Shown: in pieces, positions 31,355 to 40,140 of the stretch
Position numbering within the stretch: position 1 is the stretch's first letter
How the letters are laid out: every line of letters begins with the position of its first letter
Assembly: GCF_026343335.1 (NCBI RefSeq)
Contig: NZ_JAPELX010000001.1
Span: 868,001 to 932,000 of the forward strand
DNA from: Streptomyces sp. NBC_00078
Lineage (GTDB): Bacteria; Actinomycetota; Actinomycetes; Streptomycetales; Streptomycetaceae
Length of the DNA: 64,000 nucleotides
Direction: 5' to 3'
Notes under the pieces: generated by a model
Database searches by the model: none
Told to the model about the DNA's origin: nothing
The model's input: the letters and a program-made list of their open reading frames with translations, nothing else
Translations under genes and position numbers: made by a program

Positions 31355-31816
31355 TCCGCTCGGCACTCCGACCCGGTCTGCCCACCACCGCCGTGCCGGG
31401 CCTCACACATCCTGCTGAACCGGACCGTGGGCCGCGGCGTTCCCGTCGGTGGTGTCGGCGGCCGACCCCGTGTACGCACGCGGGGCGTCGGAGCCCGGCT
31501 CGGGGCCGCCGCCCGTCTCCTCTCACGTCTCACGGCGACCTGGCGCAGTTCGGCCGGGTGCCGGCGCGGATGGCGCCGTACCGTTCGGCGGTCACCGGCT
31601 GATGGAGGCCCAGGTGTTCGGCCTCGGCGCCCTGCGTGCCCAGGACGTCCTCGTCGACCTCGCGCGAGACGTCGCCGAGCGCGGTGTGGGCGGGAACCTC
31701 CAGGCCGTACTTCGCCGTACTTCGCCGTACTTCGCCGTACTTCTCGGAGAGCCGGGCGGCGGAAGCGGGCCACAGCCGCCTGGCTGATCAGCGCAGTGCC
31801 CTTCGTCGAGGGGTGT
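31355..31816 (-). other. Intergenic region with a decayed coding remnant
   Basis: No intact gene is present. On the minus strand (about 31540-31775) the sequence reads ARLSEKYGEVRRSTAKYGLEV, split here as ARLSEKYGEV and RRSTAKYGLEV, then PAHTALGDVSREVDEDVLG and TQGAEAEHLGLHQPVTAERY. The codon bias is coding-like, but there is no start, and a frame break precedes it (ISQAAVA in another frame). I do not recognise the family. A 10-bp tandem repeat lies inside. Confidence 0.35.
31705..31744. repeat. 10-bp tandem repeat, four copies
   Basis: Four consecutive copies of ccgtacttcg lie in the decayed region. Three extra copies equal 30 bp, so the minus-strand frame is kept and gains ten residues. 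The unit length, not a multiple of three, would break the frame on single-copy changes. Confidence 0.8.
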
Positions 31817-32992
31817 TCACACCACGTGGGCCTCCGGGCGGGTCGCTGCTCCGGAGCGGAAGCGGTCGGCGCCGAGGGGCGAGATGTCGGTGAAGGGTTC
31901 GCGCTCCAGGTGGAGGTCGCGCAGGATCTCGCCGACGGCGGGGGCCTGCAGGAAGCCGTGGCCGGAGAACCCGGTGGCATAGAGGAAGTTGACGAGCTCG
32001 CCGGAGCGTCCGATGAGGGCGTTGTGGTCGGGGGTGACCTCGTAGAGGCCGGCCCAGCCGCCTACGGTCGTCATGTCGGCCAGTTCAGGGGCCCGTTGAC
32101 GTGCGACGGCTCGGAACAGATCCAGCCACTCCGGGGTCCAGGTGGTGTCGAAGCCTTCCGGCTGGCGGGGGTCGGCGAGGCCGAACAGCAGGCCGTCGTC
32201 GCTGTTGTGGAAGTAGGCCGACGAAGCGAAGTCGATGGTGAAGGGGATACGGGGCGCCGGGGGCGTCAGCGGCTCGGTGAACGCGAGCTGGCGGCGTACC
32301 GGCCGGACGGGGAGGTCGATGCCGGCCATGTCGCCGATCTGCCCGGACCAGGCGCCCGCCGTGCAGATGACGGTGGAGCAGGCGATGCGGCCGCGGTCGG
32401 TGTGGACGGTGGTGACGCGGTCACCCGCCGTGTCGATGCCGGTCACGGTGGTGTGCGTGGCGAGGGTGGCACCGGCCCGGGCGGCGGCGTCCGCGTATCC
32501 GTGGACGACGAGGACCGGGCGGGCGTGGCCGTCGGTGGGTGAGTGGACGGCGGCCACGAGTCCCTCGGTGTCGACATAGGGGCACAACGCGCGGGCGTCG
32601 TCCGGGGTGACCATTCGGGAGGGTACGCCGAGAGCGTTCTGGGTCCTGACGCTCACCTCGAAGTCCGCGGCCTGCCCGTCGTTGGTGAGCAGGAAGAGGT
32701 AGCCGACGGTGTCGAGGCGGATGTCGGCACCGGGGCGGTGCGGGAAGTTCTCGTAGGCACGCAGGCTCCGGCCGCCCAGCTCGATGTTGAGCGGGTCGGA
32801 GAACTGGGCGCGTACCCCGCCGATCGGTTTGCCCGAGCTGCCGCAGGCCAGGTCGCCGCGCTCGACGACGACGATGTCGGTCACTCCCGCCTCGGCGAGA
32901 TGGAACGCGGCACTGACGCCCATCACGCCACCGCCGATGATCACGACGTCCGCGGTCGGCAGAACGGAGCGGAAGGTGGATGAGGAGGACAA
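31817..32992 (-). CDS. FAD-dependent oxidoreductase of the DAO/sarcosine-oxidase beta type
   Basis: From TTG 32992, with GAAGGG 7 bases upstream, the protein has about 391 residues. The N-terminal Rossmann motif DVVIIGGGVMGVSAAFHLAE binds FAD, and CGSSGKPIGGVRAQFSD is the DAO-family loop. The C-terminus has GGWAGLYEVTPDHNALIGR and FLYATGFSGHGFLQAPAVGE, typical of sarcosine/dimethylglycine oxidase-like enzymes that oxidise N-methylated amino acids or secondary amines. The longer frame to GTG 33109 lacks a ribosome site. It may belong with the MFS gene behind it, which runs in the same direction. Confidence 0.8.
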   Translation of the reverse strand: MSSSSTFRSVLPTADVVIIGGGVMGVSAAFHLAEAGVTDIVVVERGDLACGSSGKPIGGVRAQFSDPLNIELGGRSLRAYENFPHRPGADIRLDTVGYLFLLTNDGQAADFEVSVRTQNALGVPSRMVTPDDARALCPYVDTEGLVAAVHSPTDGHARPVLVVHGYADAAARAGATLATHTTVTGIDTAGDRVTTVHTDRGRIACSTVICTAGAWSGQIGDMAGIDLPVRPVRRQLAFTEPLTPPAPRIPFTIDFASSAYFHNSDDGLLFGLADPRQPEGFDTTWTPEWLDLFRAVARQRAPELADMTTVGGWAGLYEVTPDHNALIGRSGELVNFLYATGFSGHGFLQAPAVGEILRDLHLEREPFTDISPLGADRFRSGAATRPEAHVV

Positions 32993-33019
32993 GGGCCTTC
33001 CCTTCCGAGGGCCGGCAAC

Positions 33020-33044
33020 CCGAGCCGAAGGGCCTTCGGCTCGG
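33020..33044. terminator. Perfect 11-bp hairpin upstream of the oxidoreductase start
   Basis: Arms 33020-33030 and 33034-33044 are perfectly complementary with a 3-nt loop. It lies 28 bases before the TTG start and about 250 bases after the MFS stop on the same strand. It could terminate MFS transcripts or act as a leader hairpin of the oxidoreductase. The rest of 32993-33296 shows nothing supportable. Confidence 0.4.
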
Positions 33045-33296
33045 CAAACGCGGCTTGGGCTGTCGGGGGGGTTGCTCAGTGGGTTGCCGCCCTGTAGGTG
33101 GCGAGACACTGGTCAGGTGTATGCCCGCCATCGTCGCCCAACCCGACCTTTGACGTCCATGAACAGTTGCTGCACCCGATCTGTGGGCGTCCCTGTACGC
33201 CCTGGCCGAGTGAGGGACGGGGCGGGCTGTGCGGGAGACGTGGCGCGCACGGACGTGGTGGCCTGCTGTACGACGGCGCGCATCCCGTTGTGCGTC

Positions 33297-34679
33297 TCAG
33301 GGCGCGGACCGGACAGCGCCGCCCTCAACTCGCCCGTCGCGGGCGGCTTCCTGCTGCTGGGGCAACGGTGCGACGGTCGCGGCCCTGTGCCGGGCGGTCA
33401 GGAAGAGCCCTGCCGCGACGACGGCCGAGGTCAGGGCGAGCAGACCGACGGCGGCGGCCAGGGTGCCGAGGGCGGACTCGGCCGCGATCAGCACCAGCGG
33501 GCACATGAACTGGCCGATGAAGAAGGACGCGGTCCACAGGCCGGTGCCACGGCCGCGGTCGGCGAAGTCCAGCCTGGACAGGGCGATGGTGAGCAGGGAA
33601 GGCAGCAGGAGACCGGTGCCGAGGCAGTTGAGTACGGCGCCGACGATCAGCAGCGGCGCGCTGTCCGCGAGCCACATCACCGCGAACCCTGCCGCGCACA
33701 GGGCGAAGACGAGTGGCAGCCGGGGCCCCGGGGCACCGCGCAGCTTGGCGAAGGTGATCGCGCCGGCCACGGTGGCGGCGCTGGCGATGGCCGTGACCGG
33801 CCCGATCACGCTGGTCGCCGTCACGCCGAGGCCGTCCAGCAGGTAGGACATCTCCACCGGGACGGTGTAGAAGACGACGGCCCCGAACACAGTGAGACCG
33901 CAGATCCCGGCCAGCTGCCGGAAAGGGAAGGAGGGCTGGGAGAGATGGGAGAGATGGGAGGGCTTCGGGGCGGCCGTGCTGCCGGTGATGGCCGTGGTGG
34001 CCGTGCTCTCTCCCTTTTCGGCGGCGGCAGCGGGGGCCGCTGCGGTCGGCTTCGGCAGCCCGATGGCCATCAGCGGGGCGATGAGGAGGCTGACGGCGTA
34101 GATCCAGAACGGAGTCCGCCAGCCGGCCGACCCCGCGGCACCGCCGATGACGAAGAACGCTGTCGCGGATGCGGAGGCGCACATGGTCTGGAGGGCGAGG
34201 TAGCGGTCCCGTACCCGACCGCTGTAGTAGTCGCCGATCAGCGTGGTGCAGCAGGTCATGATGGCGGCCTCGGCGATGCCGACCAGGGCGCGGCTGGCCA
34301 CGATGGCACCCAGCGACTCCAGCCACAGCGGAGCGGTGCCGAAGAGGGCGTACAGCACGGTCGCGGCGATCAGCAGGCGCTTGCGGCCGAGCCGGTCGAC
34401 GATGACGCCCGCGAAGGGTGCCAGCAGGCCCAGCGCCAGGGCCGGGACGGTGAGGGCCATCGGGACCAGGGCGCCTGCGCCGGGCACGCCGGCGAAGTGG
34501 TCCTGCATCTTGGGCAGCACGGGCGCGATAAGGACGGCCCCGAGGATCGGCAGACAGCTGCCGGCCATGAGGAGAGCGACGCGCAGCCGGTGCGCGGCAC
34601 CGGACGTCGGAAGGATCGCGCCGGGTGGCGGCACTGGTTCCGGGTGAGCGGGCAAGGGCAGAGGCACGGAAGCGGGCAT
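33297..34679 (-). CDS. MFS transporter, 12-helix type
   Basis: The protein has 460 residues from ATG 34679 (GGAG 8 bases upstream). Motif A reads FAGVIVDRLGRKRLLIAATVL. Twelve helices are visible, with a hydrophilic loop of about 45 residues in the middle containing a short SHLSHLSQPS repeat encoded by 10-bp repeats. It diverges in function from the DHA2 pumps nearby and resembles uptake or efflux carriers of small organic acids. It lies between an amine-oxidase-like gene and the LysR regulator of the aromatic cluster, so it could be the aromatic-substrate transporter. Confidence 0.8.
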   Translation of the reverse strand: MPASVPLPLPAHPEPVPPPGAILPTSGAAHRLRVALLMAGSCLPILGAVLIAPVLPKMQDHFAGVPGAGALVPMALTVPALALGLLAPFAGVIVDRLGRKRLLIAATVLYALFGTAPLWLESLGAIVASRALVGIAEAAIMTCCTTLIGDYYSGRVRDRYLALQTMCASASATAFFVIGGAAGSAGWRTPFWIYAVSLLIAPLMAIGLPKPTAAAPAAAAEKGESTATTAITGSTAAPKPSHLSHLSQPSFPFRQLAGICGLTVFGAVVFYTVPVEMSYLLDGLGVTATSVIGPVTAIASAATVAGAITFAKLRGAPGPRLPLVFALCAAGFAVMWLADSAPLLIVGAVLNCLGTGLLLPSLLTIALSRLDFADRGRGTGLWTASFFIGQFMCPLVLIAAESALGTLAAAVGLLALTSAVVAAGLFLTARHRAATVAPLPQQQEAARDGRVEGGAVRSAP

Positions 34680-34810
34680 GCGGGAACTCCACGTGTCGAG
34701 GCGGGGCGAGGCGGGGCGAGGGGACGGCACGCCATCGGGACACAGGGACCCCGGGGAGAGGAGCGTGCGGAGGATCTGGCGTCGACTATGGGTGAGCGAC
34801 CCGCCCCTGC

Positions 34811-35755
34811 CTAGCCTCTGTCCGATCGATCTCCCGGATCGCGATCATCCTTGCCGTGGATGGTCTCGGCGACCCGGGCCGCTGTCTCCCGCAGCCAGAT
34901 GTGCGCAGCGTCGTGCGTGTGCACCGGGTGCCACCACAGGGCCTCCCGGAGCGGCACGGCGTCGTAGGGCGGTTCCACGACCCGTACGGGGACGAGTCCG
35001 TTCAGCCGGTCGGCGAGATGCCCCTGGATCAGGGCGACCCGGCGGGTGCCTGCGACCAGGAGGGGCATCAACTGGAAGCTGTCGACGGAGACTTCGACGC
35101 GTGGCTCGATACCGAGCATGCCGATCTGGCGGGCGGCGGGTGCGTCGTACGTGCGTTGGTAGGTCACCCATGGCAGCCGGGCCAGGTCGCCGAGGGTGAG
35201 CTGCTCGCCGACCTCGGGGTTGTCGTCGGCGACGAGGTAGACCCAGCGGTCCCGGTAGAGCTCGACCGTGGGGTAGCCGCGAATGATGCCGTGCGGCAGC
35301 AGCAGCCCGTCGGCGGTGCTCAGCAGCGTGCCGGTGTTCTCGGTGATGTCCGTCGGAGGCTGCTTGAAGCGCAGCCGGATCCCCGGCGCCTCGGTGTGGA
35401 CGATGCGGGCGAGTTCGGCGCCGAAGACGGCCACCGCGTAGTCGGAGGCGAGCAGGGTGAACTCGTGCTCCTCATGGGCGGGGTCGAACACCGCCTGGCT
35501 GGTGAAGACGCGTTCGAGCAGGTCGCAGGCGGTGGTGGTGCGGTCGAGGAGGGCCAGGCCGAGGGCGGTCAGTTCGTAGCGTCCGCCGACCCGGGAGAGC
35601 AGGTCGTCGCCGAAGTGACGGCGCAGCCGGGCCAGGGCGGCGCTCATGGCGGGCTGGCTGAGCCCGACGCGCCGGCCCGCATTGGTGACGTTGCGCTCCT
35701 CCAGGAGCGCGCGCAGGGCGACGACGAGGTTGAGGTCCAGGCTGGCCAGGTTCAC
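34811..35755 (-). CDS. LysR-family transcriptional regulator of the aromatic cluster
   Basis: The GTG at 35755 (AGGG 7 bases upstream) gives 314 residues beginning VNLASLDLNLVVALRALLEE. The helix-turn-helix follows: NVTNAGRRVGLSQPAMSAAL with ARLRRHFGDDLL. The effector domain has TLLASDYAVAVFGAELARIV and PLLVAGTRRVALIQGHLADR, as in NodD/LinR-type regulators that sense aromatic compounds. It is divergent from the seven-gene catabolic cluster beginning at 35890, the classic position of a LysR activator. The longer frame upstream is rejected because it runs across the shared promoter. Confidence 0.88.
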   Translation of the reverse strand: MNLASLDLNLVVALRALLEERNVTNAGRRVGLSQPAMSAALARLRRHFGDDLLSRVGGRYELTALGLALLDRTTTACDLLERVFTSQAVFDPAHEEHEFTLLASDYAVAVFGAELARIVHTEAPGIRLRFKQPPTDITENTGTLLSTADGLLLPHGIIRGYPTVELYRDRWVYLVADDNPEVGEQLTLGDLARLPWVTYQRTYDAPAARQIGMLGIEPRVEVSVDSFQLMPLLVAGTRRVALIQGHLADRLNGLVPVRVVEPPYDAVPLREALWWHPVHTHDAAHIWLRETAARVAETIHGKDDRDPGDRSDRG

Positions 35756-35834
35756 GCGATATCCCTGTACGGAGGAGGAGAGGAAGCCCCGGGTATTCGC
35801 CGCCTGGATGATGGCCATCCAAAGAATCGATTTC

Positions 35835-35878
35835 CCCGATCGCAATTTACGGGCCAGATTAGTGGCACCGCAATCGGG
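35835..35878. promoter_or_regulatory. Candidate LysR binding region in the divergent promoter
   Basis: CCCGATCGC (35835-35843) and GCAATCGGG (35870-35878) are inverted repeats with one mismatch, spanning the A/T-rich stretch between the LysR gene and the first catabolic gene. AATCGATT just upstream is another small palindrome. The location fits a LysR recognition/activation site. Confidence 0.35.
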
Positions 35879-35889
35879 AGGACATCTCC

Positions 35890-36888
35890 GTGAAATCCGC
35901 AGCCGCACCGGCGCCCCACTTCACCGGCCCGTTCGCCATCGGCACTCTCTCCGCTCAGGGCGGCGCCGCGTTCCCCGGCCTCGTGGTGCCGGATGGCCAC
36001 GTGCTCGACCTGCGTACGGCTCTGGACGAACCCGCGCTGACCGCCCTCGCCCTCATGGAGCGCTGGGACGAGGAACTGCCGCGCCTGCACGGCCTCGCCG
36101 GCGATCCGTCCGGTGACTGGCTGCCGCTGAACGACCTGTTCGTGCACGCGCCCGTCGAGCCCCGGCAGATCTTCCAGTCCGGCGCCAACTACCGGCAGCA
36201 CGTGATCGACCTGGAGGTCGCGCACCGCGCCCCGGACGACCCGCGCACCGTCGAGGAGGCCCGCGCCGAGATCGCGGCGATCATGGACAAGCGGGCCGCC
36301 GAGGACCTTCCGTACGTCTTCATCGGCCTGCCGACCACGATCACAGGTCCCTTCGACGATGTCGTCCTGCCCTCCTGGGCCAAGAAGCCCGACTGGGAGC
36401 TGGAGCTGGCCGCGGTGATCTCCCGCCCCGCCCACCGGGTCACGGTGGAGGAGGCCCTGGAACACGTCGCGGGGTACACCATCGCCAACGACCTCACCGA
36501 CCGGGCCACCGTCTTCCGCCGGGACATGCCCGCCATCGGCACCGACTGGCTGCGCTGCAAGAACGCTCCCGGCTTTACCCCGCTCGGCCCCTGGATCGTG
36601 CCGGCCGGGTCCATCGCCGACCCGTCGGACCTGCGGGTCACCCTGAAGCTCAACGGCGAGACCATGCAGGACGAGTCCACCAAGGACATGATCTTCGGCG
36701 TGGCACGCATGGTCTCGTACATTTCCCAGACCGCCCAACTCCTGCCCGGCGACCTGGTGTTGACCGGGAGTCCGGCCGGGAACGGCATGCACTGGGGTCG
36801 GCTGCTGCGCGACGGCGACGTGATGGACGGGTCCGTCACAGGGCTCGGTGCCCAGCGCACGCACTGCGTCGCGGAGGAGGCGCCGTGA
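35890..36888 (+). CDS. Fumarylacetoacetate hydrolase-family protein (1)
   Basis: The 332-residue protein starts at GTG 35890, with GGGAGG 10 bases upstream. FAA-fold marks are IFQSGANYRQHVIDLEVAHR, the metal ligand region KKPDWELELAAVISRPAHRV with E-x-E, YTIANDLTDRATV, and LLPGDLVLTGSPAGNGMHWG. It should hydrolyse a C-C bond in an acylpyruvate-like ring-fission product, or catalyse hydration or isomerisation. It leads the cluster and overlaps the cyclase gene by 4 bases (GTGA). A second FAA protein (41180) occurs in the same cluster, suggesting two successive steps. Confidence 0.85.
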   Translation: MKSAAAPAPHFTGPFAIGTLSAQGGAAFPGLVVPDGHVLDLRTALDEPALTALALMERWDEELPRLHGLAGDPSGDWLPLNDLFVHAPVEPRQIFQSGANYRQHVIDLEVAHRAPDDPRTVEEARAEIAAIMDKRAAEDLPYVFIGLPTTITGPFDDVVLPSWAKKPDWELELAAVISRPAHRVTVEEALEHVAGYTIANDLTDRATVFRRDMPAIGTDWLRCKNAPGFTPLGPWIVPAGSIADPSDLRVTLKLNGETMQDESTKDMIFGVARMVSYISQTAQLLPGDLVLTGSPAGNGMHWGRLLRDGDVMDGSVTGLGAQRTHCVAEEAP

Positions 36889-37862
36889 ACGACCGCAGCT
36901 CTGTGCCGGACGCAAAGGACGCCGAGGGCGCGATCGCCGAGGCCGCCAAGGCGTACTCCAACTGGGGCCGGTGGGGCGAGGACGACGTTCTCGGCACGCT
37001 CAACTTCCTGGACGCCGCGAAGCGCCGCGAGGGCGCGGCCCTCGTCCGCGACGGCGTCAGCTTCTCGCTCTCCCAGCGCTTCGACATGAACGGCCCGCAG
37101 AAGGGCTGGCGGCGGCGTACGAATCCGGTGCACACCATGCTCGACACCGGCACCGACGCAGCCCTCGGCAACCAGGGTTTCCCGCACGGCATCGGCGGTG
37201 CCGACGACGTGATCGCGATGCCGCTGCAGTGCTCCACCCAGTGGGACGGCCTCGGCCACATCTTCGACCATGGCAGGGCATGGAACGGGCGGGCCGCCGA
37301 GAAGGTCGTCACCTCCGACGGCGACCTCGTCACCGGCATCGAACACATGGCGCCGTACGTGGCCGGGCGGGGCGTCCTCCTCGATGTGGGCCTGGTCGTG
37401 GGGCGCAACGGCGAACTGCCCGACGGCTTCGCCATCACCGAGGAACACCTGACCACCAGCGCAGAGGCGCACGGCGTCACCGTCGGCCGAGGCGACCTCG
37501 TCCTCGTCCGCACCGGACGGCTGGCCCGCGCCAGGCGTGACGGCTGGGGCGAGTACGCGGGCGGACCCTCGCCCGGGCTGAGTTTCACCACCGCCGGCTG
37601 GCTGCACGGCAGCGAGATCGCCGGGATCGCCACCGACACCTGGGGTTTCGAGGTCCGGCCCAACGAGTTCGACCACGCCTTCCAGCCGCTGCACCAGGTC
37701 GCCATCCCCAACATGGGCCTGCTCATCGGCGAGATGTGGGACCTCGACGCCCTGGCCGAGCACTGCGCGGCCGACGGGCGATACGAGTTCTGGCTCACCG
37801 CCGCTCCGCTGCCCATCACCGGCGCCGTCGGCTCCCCCGTGAACCCGATCGCCGTCAAGTAA
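36885..37862 (+). CDS. Cyclase-family metal-dependent hydrolase (kynurenine formamidase/isatin hydrolase-like)
   Basis: This 325-residue protein of PF04199 has the zinc-ligand motif STQWDGLGHIFDHGRAWNG (the HxxxxH/D-type site), LLDVGLVVGRNG, GDLVLVRTGRLARARRD and VAIPNMGLLIGEMWDLDALA. The family opens amide or lactone rings, for example N-formylkynurenine and isatin. Its position between an FAA hydrolase and an FAD monooxygenase suggests a step on a cyclic or formylated aromatic intermediate. It is translationally coupled to the FAA gene. Confidence 0.82.
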   Translation: MNDRSSVPDAKDAEGAIAEAAKAYSNWGRWGEDDVLGTLNFLDAAKRREGAALVRDGVSFSLSQRFDMNGPQKGWRRRTNPVHTMLDTGTDAALGNQGFPHGIGGADDVIAMPLQCSTQWDGLGHIFDHGRAWNGRAAEKVVTSDGDLVTGIEHMAPYVAGRGVLLDVGLVVGRNGELPDGFAITEEHLTTSAEAHGVTVGRGDLVLVRTGRLARARRDGWGEYAGGPSPGLSFTTAGWLHGSEIAGIATDTWGFEVRPNEFDHAFQPLHQVAIPNMGLLIGEMWDLDALAEHCAADGRYEFWLTAAPLPITGAVGSPVNPIAVK

Positions 37863-37976
37863 CGCTCCGTACCGGCGGGGTGGGCTGCGCCAGGACAGCC
37901 CGGCACATCCGGCCCGCACCACCACCACCACCACCGCTGCCGCTCGAAGTCGCGCGGCCCACCGCAGGGAGACTCC

Positions 37977-39125
37977 ATGACCGAGCCCCGCCCCCGCGCC
38001 GTCCTAGTCATCGGCGGCGGCGCCTCCGGCAACGCCGTGACCGTGCTGCTGCGGCGAGCGGGCATCACCGTGGACCTGATCGAGGCCAAACCCGACTGGA
38101 ACGTCCTCGGCTCCGGCATCACCCTCCAGGGCAACGCACTGCGCGTACTGCGCGAGCTGGGCGTGTGGGACAAGGTCCGGGAGAGCGGCTACGCCTTCGA
38201 CTCGGTGGGCCTGGCCACGCCCGACGGCCACGTGTTCCACGTCCAGCAGGACATCCGTTCCGGCGGCGAGGACCTGCCCGCGACCATCGGCATGCAGCGG
38301 CCCCGGCTCCAGGAGATCCTGTGCGAGGCGGTCCGGGCCAGTGGTGCGACGGTCCGTCTCGGCACCACCGCCGGCGAACTGGTCCAGGACGAGACGGGCA
38401 TCACCGCCCGCTTCAGCGACGGCACAGAGGGCCGCTACGACCTCGTCATCGCCGCTGACGGTCTCAACTCCCTGACCCGCGCGATGATCGGCATCGGGGA
38501 GAAGCCCGAGCCGACCGGCATGGCCATCTGGCGCGTCGCGGCACCCCGCCCGGCGGGCGTGGACCGCACGGACCTGGCCTACGGCGGGCCCTGCTACATC
38601 GCCGGCTACTGCCCCACCAGCGAGAACACGCTCTACGCCTATCTCGTCGAGGCCAACCGCGACCGTGCCTCCATCGACCCGGCCTCGTACGCGGACGAGA
38701 TGCGGCGCCTGGCAGCCCCGTACGGCGGTGCCTGGCCCGAGATCGCCGCGAGCATCACCGACGCTGCCAAGGTCAACTACACCTGGTTCGACCGGCTGCT
38801 CGTCGAGGGTTCCTGGCACCGCGGCCGGGTCGTGCTGGCCGGCGACGCCGCCCATGCCTGCCCGCCCACCCTCGCGCAGGGCGCCGCCATGTCGCTGGAG
38901 GACGCCTCCGTACTGGCCGAGCTGCTGAGCGCGGAGGAGTCGTGGGACTCCCCCGGCTCCCTCGACGAGCTGCTGACCCGCTATCACGAGCGCCGCATCG
39001 ACCGTGTCCGCATGGTCGTCGAGGCCTCGGTGCAGCTCGGCCAGTGGCAGCTGGACGGCGTCCGTGACGCCGACGTGCCCGGCCTGATCGGCCGCACGAT
39101 GTCCGTCCTGAAGGAGACCCCGTGA
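37977..39125 (+). CDS. FAD-dependent aromatic monooxygenase
   Basis: This 382-residue flavoprotein of the PHBH group has the N-terminal FAD motif VLVIGGGASGNAVTVLLRRA, the second motif YDLVIAADGLNSLTRAMIG, and the conserved GRVVLAGDAAHACPPTLAQG that contacts FAD ribityl phosphate. It should hydroxylate an aromatic ring using NAD(P)H and O2. A (CCA)n run precedes the gene (37917-37936). Its stop overlaps the amidohydrolase start by 4 bases (GTGA). Confidence 0.87.
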   Translation: MTEPRPRAVLVIGGGASGNAVTVLLRRAGITVDLIEAKPDWNVLGSGITLQGNALRVLRELGVWDKVRESGYAFDSVGLATPDGHVFHVQQDIRSGGEDLPATIGMQRPRLQEILCEAVRASGATVRLGTTAGELVQDETGITARFSDGTEGRYDLVIAADGLNSLTRAMIGIGEKPEPTGMAIWRVAAPRPAGVDRTDLAYGGPCYIAGYCPTSENTLYAYLVEANRDRASIDPASYADEMRRLAAPYGGAWPEIAASITDAAKVNYTWFDRLLVEGSWHRGRVVLAGDAAHACPPTLAQGAAMSLEDASVLAELLSAEESWDSPGSLDELLTRYHERRIDRVRMVVEASVQLGQWQLDGVRDADVPGLIGRTMSVLKETP

Positions 39126-40129
39126 CGACCCCGGACACCCCCACCGTCGACGTCCACGCGCACGTCCTGCTGCCGCAGGTCGAGGAGGCCGTCGCCGGAC
39201 ACCCCGGGCTGGCCGCCGCCCGCAGCCTCGACGCCCGCCGCAACGGCCCCGAGGCGCTCGCCGTCAGCGGCCCGATGGTCCGCAACCGCATTCCTCTGCT
39301 GACGGACGTCAAGGCGCGGCTCACCGCGATGGACGCCTCCGGCGTCGACGTCCAACTGGTCTCGCCGTCCCCGTCGCACTACCACTACTGGGCCGACGAG
39401 GACCTGGCCCGTACGGTGTGGGAGCTTGCCAACACCGGCACCGCCGCGCACGTCGCCCAGGCCCCCGACCGGCTCCACGGACTGGGCCTCGTCCCGCTCC
39501 AGCACCCGGACCTCGCGGTCGAGGCCCTCGACCACGCCCTCGGCCTGGGACTGCGCGGAGTGGAGATCTCCAGCCACGCGCCGGGGCGCGAGCTCTCGGA
39601 CCCGGCGTACGACGCGTTCTGGGCGCTCGCCGAGACCACCGGGGCCGTGCTCTTCCTGCACCCCTTCGGCTGCACGCTCGACGAGCGCCTGGACCGCTGG
39701 TACCTGTCCAACACGGTCGGGCAGCCCACCGAGAACGCCGTCGCGCTCTCCCACCTCATCTTCTCCGGCGTGCTCGACCGCCACCCCGGCCTGAAGGTGA
39801 TCGCCGCACACGGCGGCGGCTACCTGCCCAGCCACATCGGCCGTTCCGACCACGCCTGGCGGACCAGACCGGACACACGGGGCTGCGCGTCCGAACCGAG
39901 CAGCTACCTCAAGCGGCTGTACTTCGACTCACTCGTCCACGACCCGCACGTCCTGCGCGAACTGATCCGGGTGGCCGGCCCCGACCGGGTCCTGCTCGGC
40001 TCGGACTTCCCCTTCGACATGGGCACCGACGACCCGGTCGGCGCGCTGCGCGCCGCCACGGACCTGCCCGACGCCCACTTCCACGCCGTGCGCGGCGGCA
40101 ACGCGGCAGCGCTGCTGCGCCTCTCCTGA
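39122..40129 (+). CDS. Amidohydrolase-2 family decarboxylase/hydrolase (ACMSD-like)
   Basis: The 335-residue TIM-barrel protein starts with the metal motif VDVHAHVLLPQVEE (HxH). It continues with VSPSPSHYHYWADEDLAR, AVLFLHPFGCTLDERLDRWY, LKVIAAHGGGYLPSHIGR with its metal His, and LLGSDFPFDMGTDD with the Asp ligand. These are hallmarks of aminocarboxymuconate-semialdehyde decarboxylase and resorcylate decarboxylase relatives. It may therefore decarboxylate an aromatic acid or a ring-cleavage product. It is coupled to the monooxygenase gene. Confidence 0.83.
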   Translation: MTTPDTPTVDVHAHVLLPQVEEAVAGHPGLAAARSLDARRNGPEALAVSGPMVRNRIPLLTDVKARLTAMDASGVDVQLVSPSPSHYHYWADEDLARTVWELANTGTAAHVAQAPDRLHGLGLVPLQHPDLAVEALDHALGLGLRGVEISSHAPGRELSDPAYDAFWALAETTGAVLFLHPFGCTLDERLDRWYLSNTVGQPTENAVALSHLIFSGVLDRHPGLKVIAAHGGGYLPSHIGRSDHAWRTRPDTRGCASEPSSYLKRLYFDSLVHDPHVLRELIRVAGPDRVLLGSDFPFDMGTDDPVGALRAATDLPDAHFHAVRGGNAAALLRLS

Positions 40130-40140
40130 GGAGCCCCGAC

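Noticed and set aside
32993..33296. Possible small gene on the minus strand (VQQLFMDVKGRVGRRW)
   Set aside because: A short stretch looks protein-like, but there is no start with ribosome site and no recognisable family.
37917..37936. (CCA)n microsatellite before the FAD monooxygenase
   Set aside because: Short low-complexity tract in a 114-bp gap; no pairing, operator or coding significance seen.
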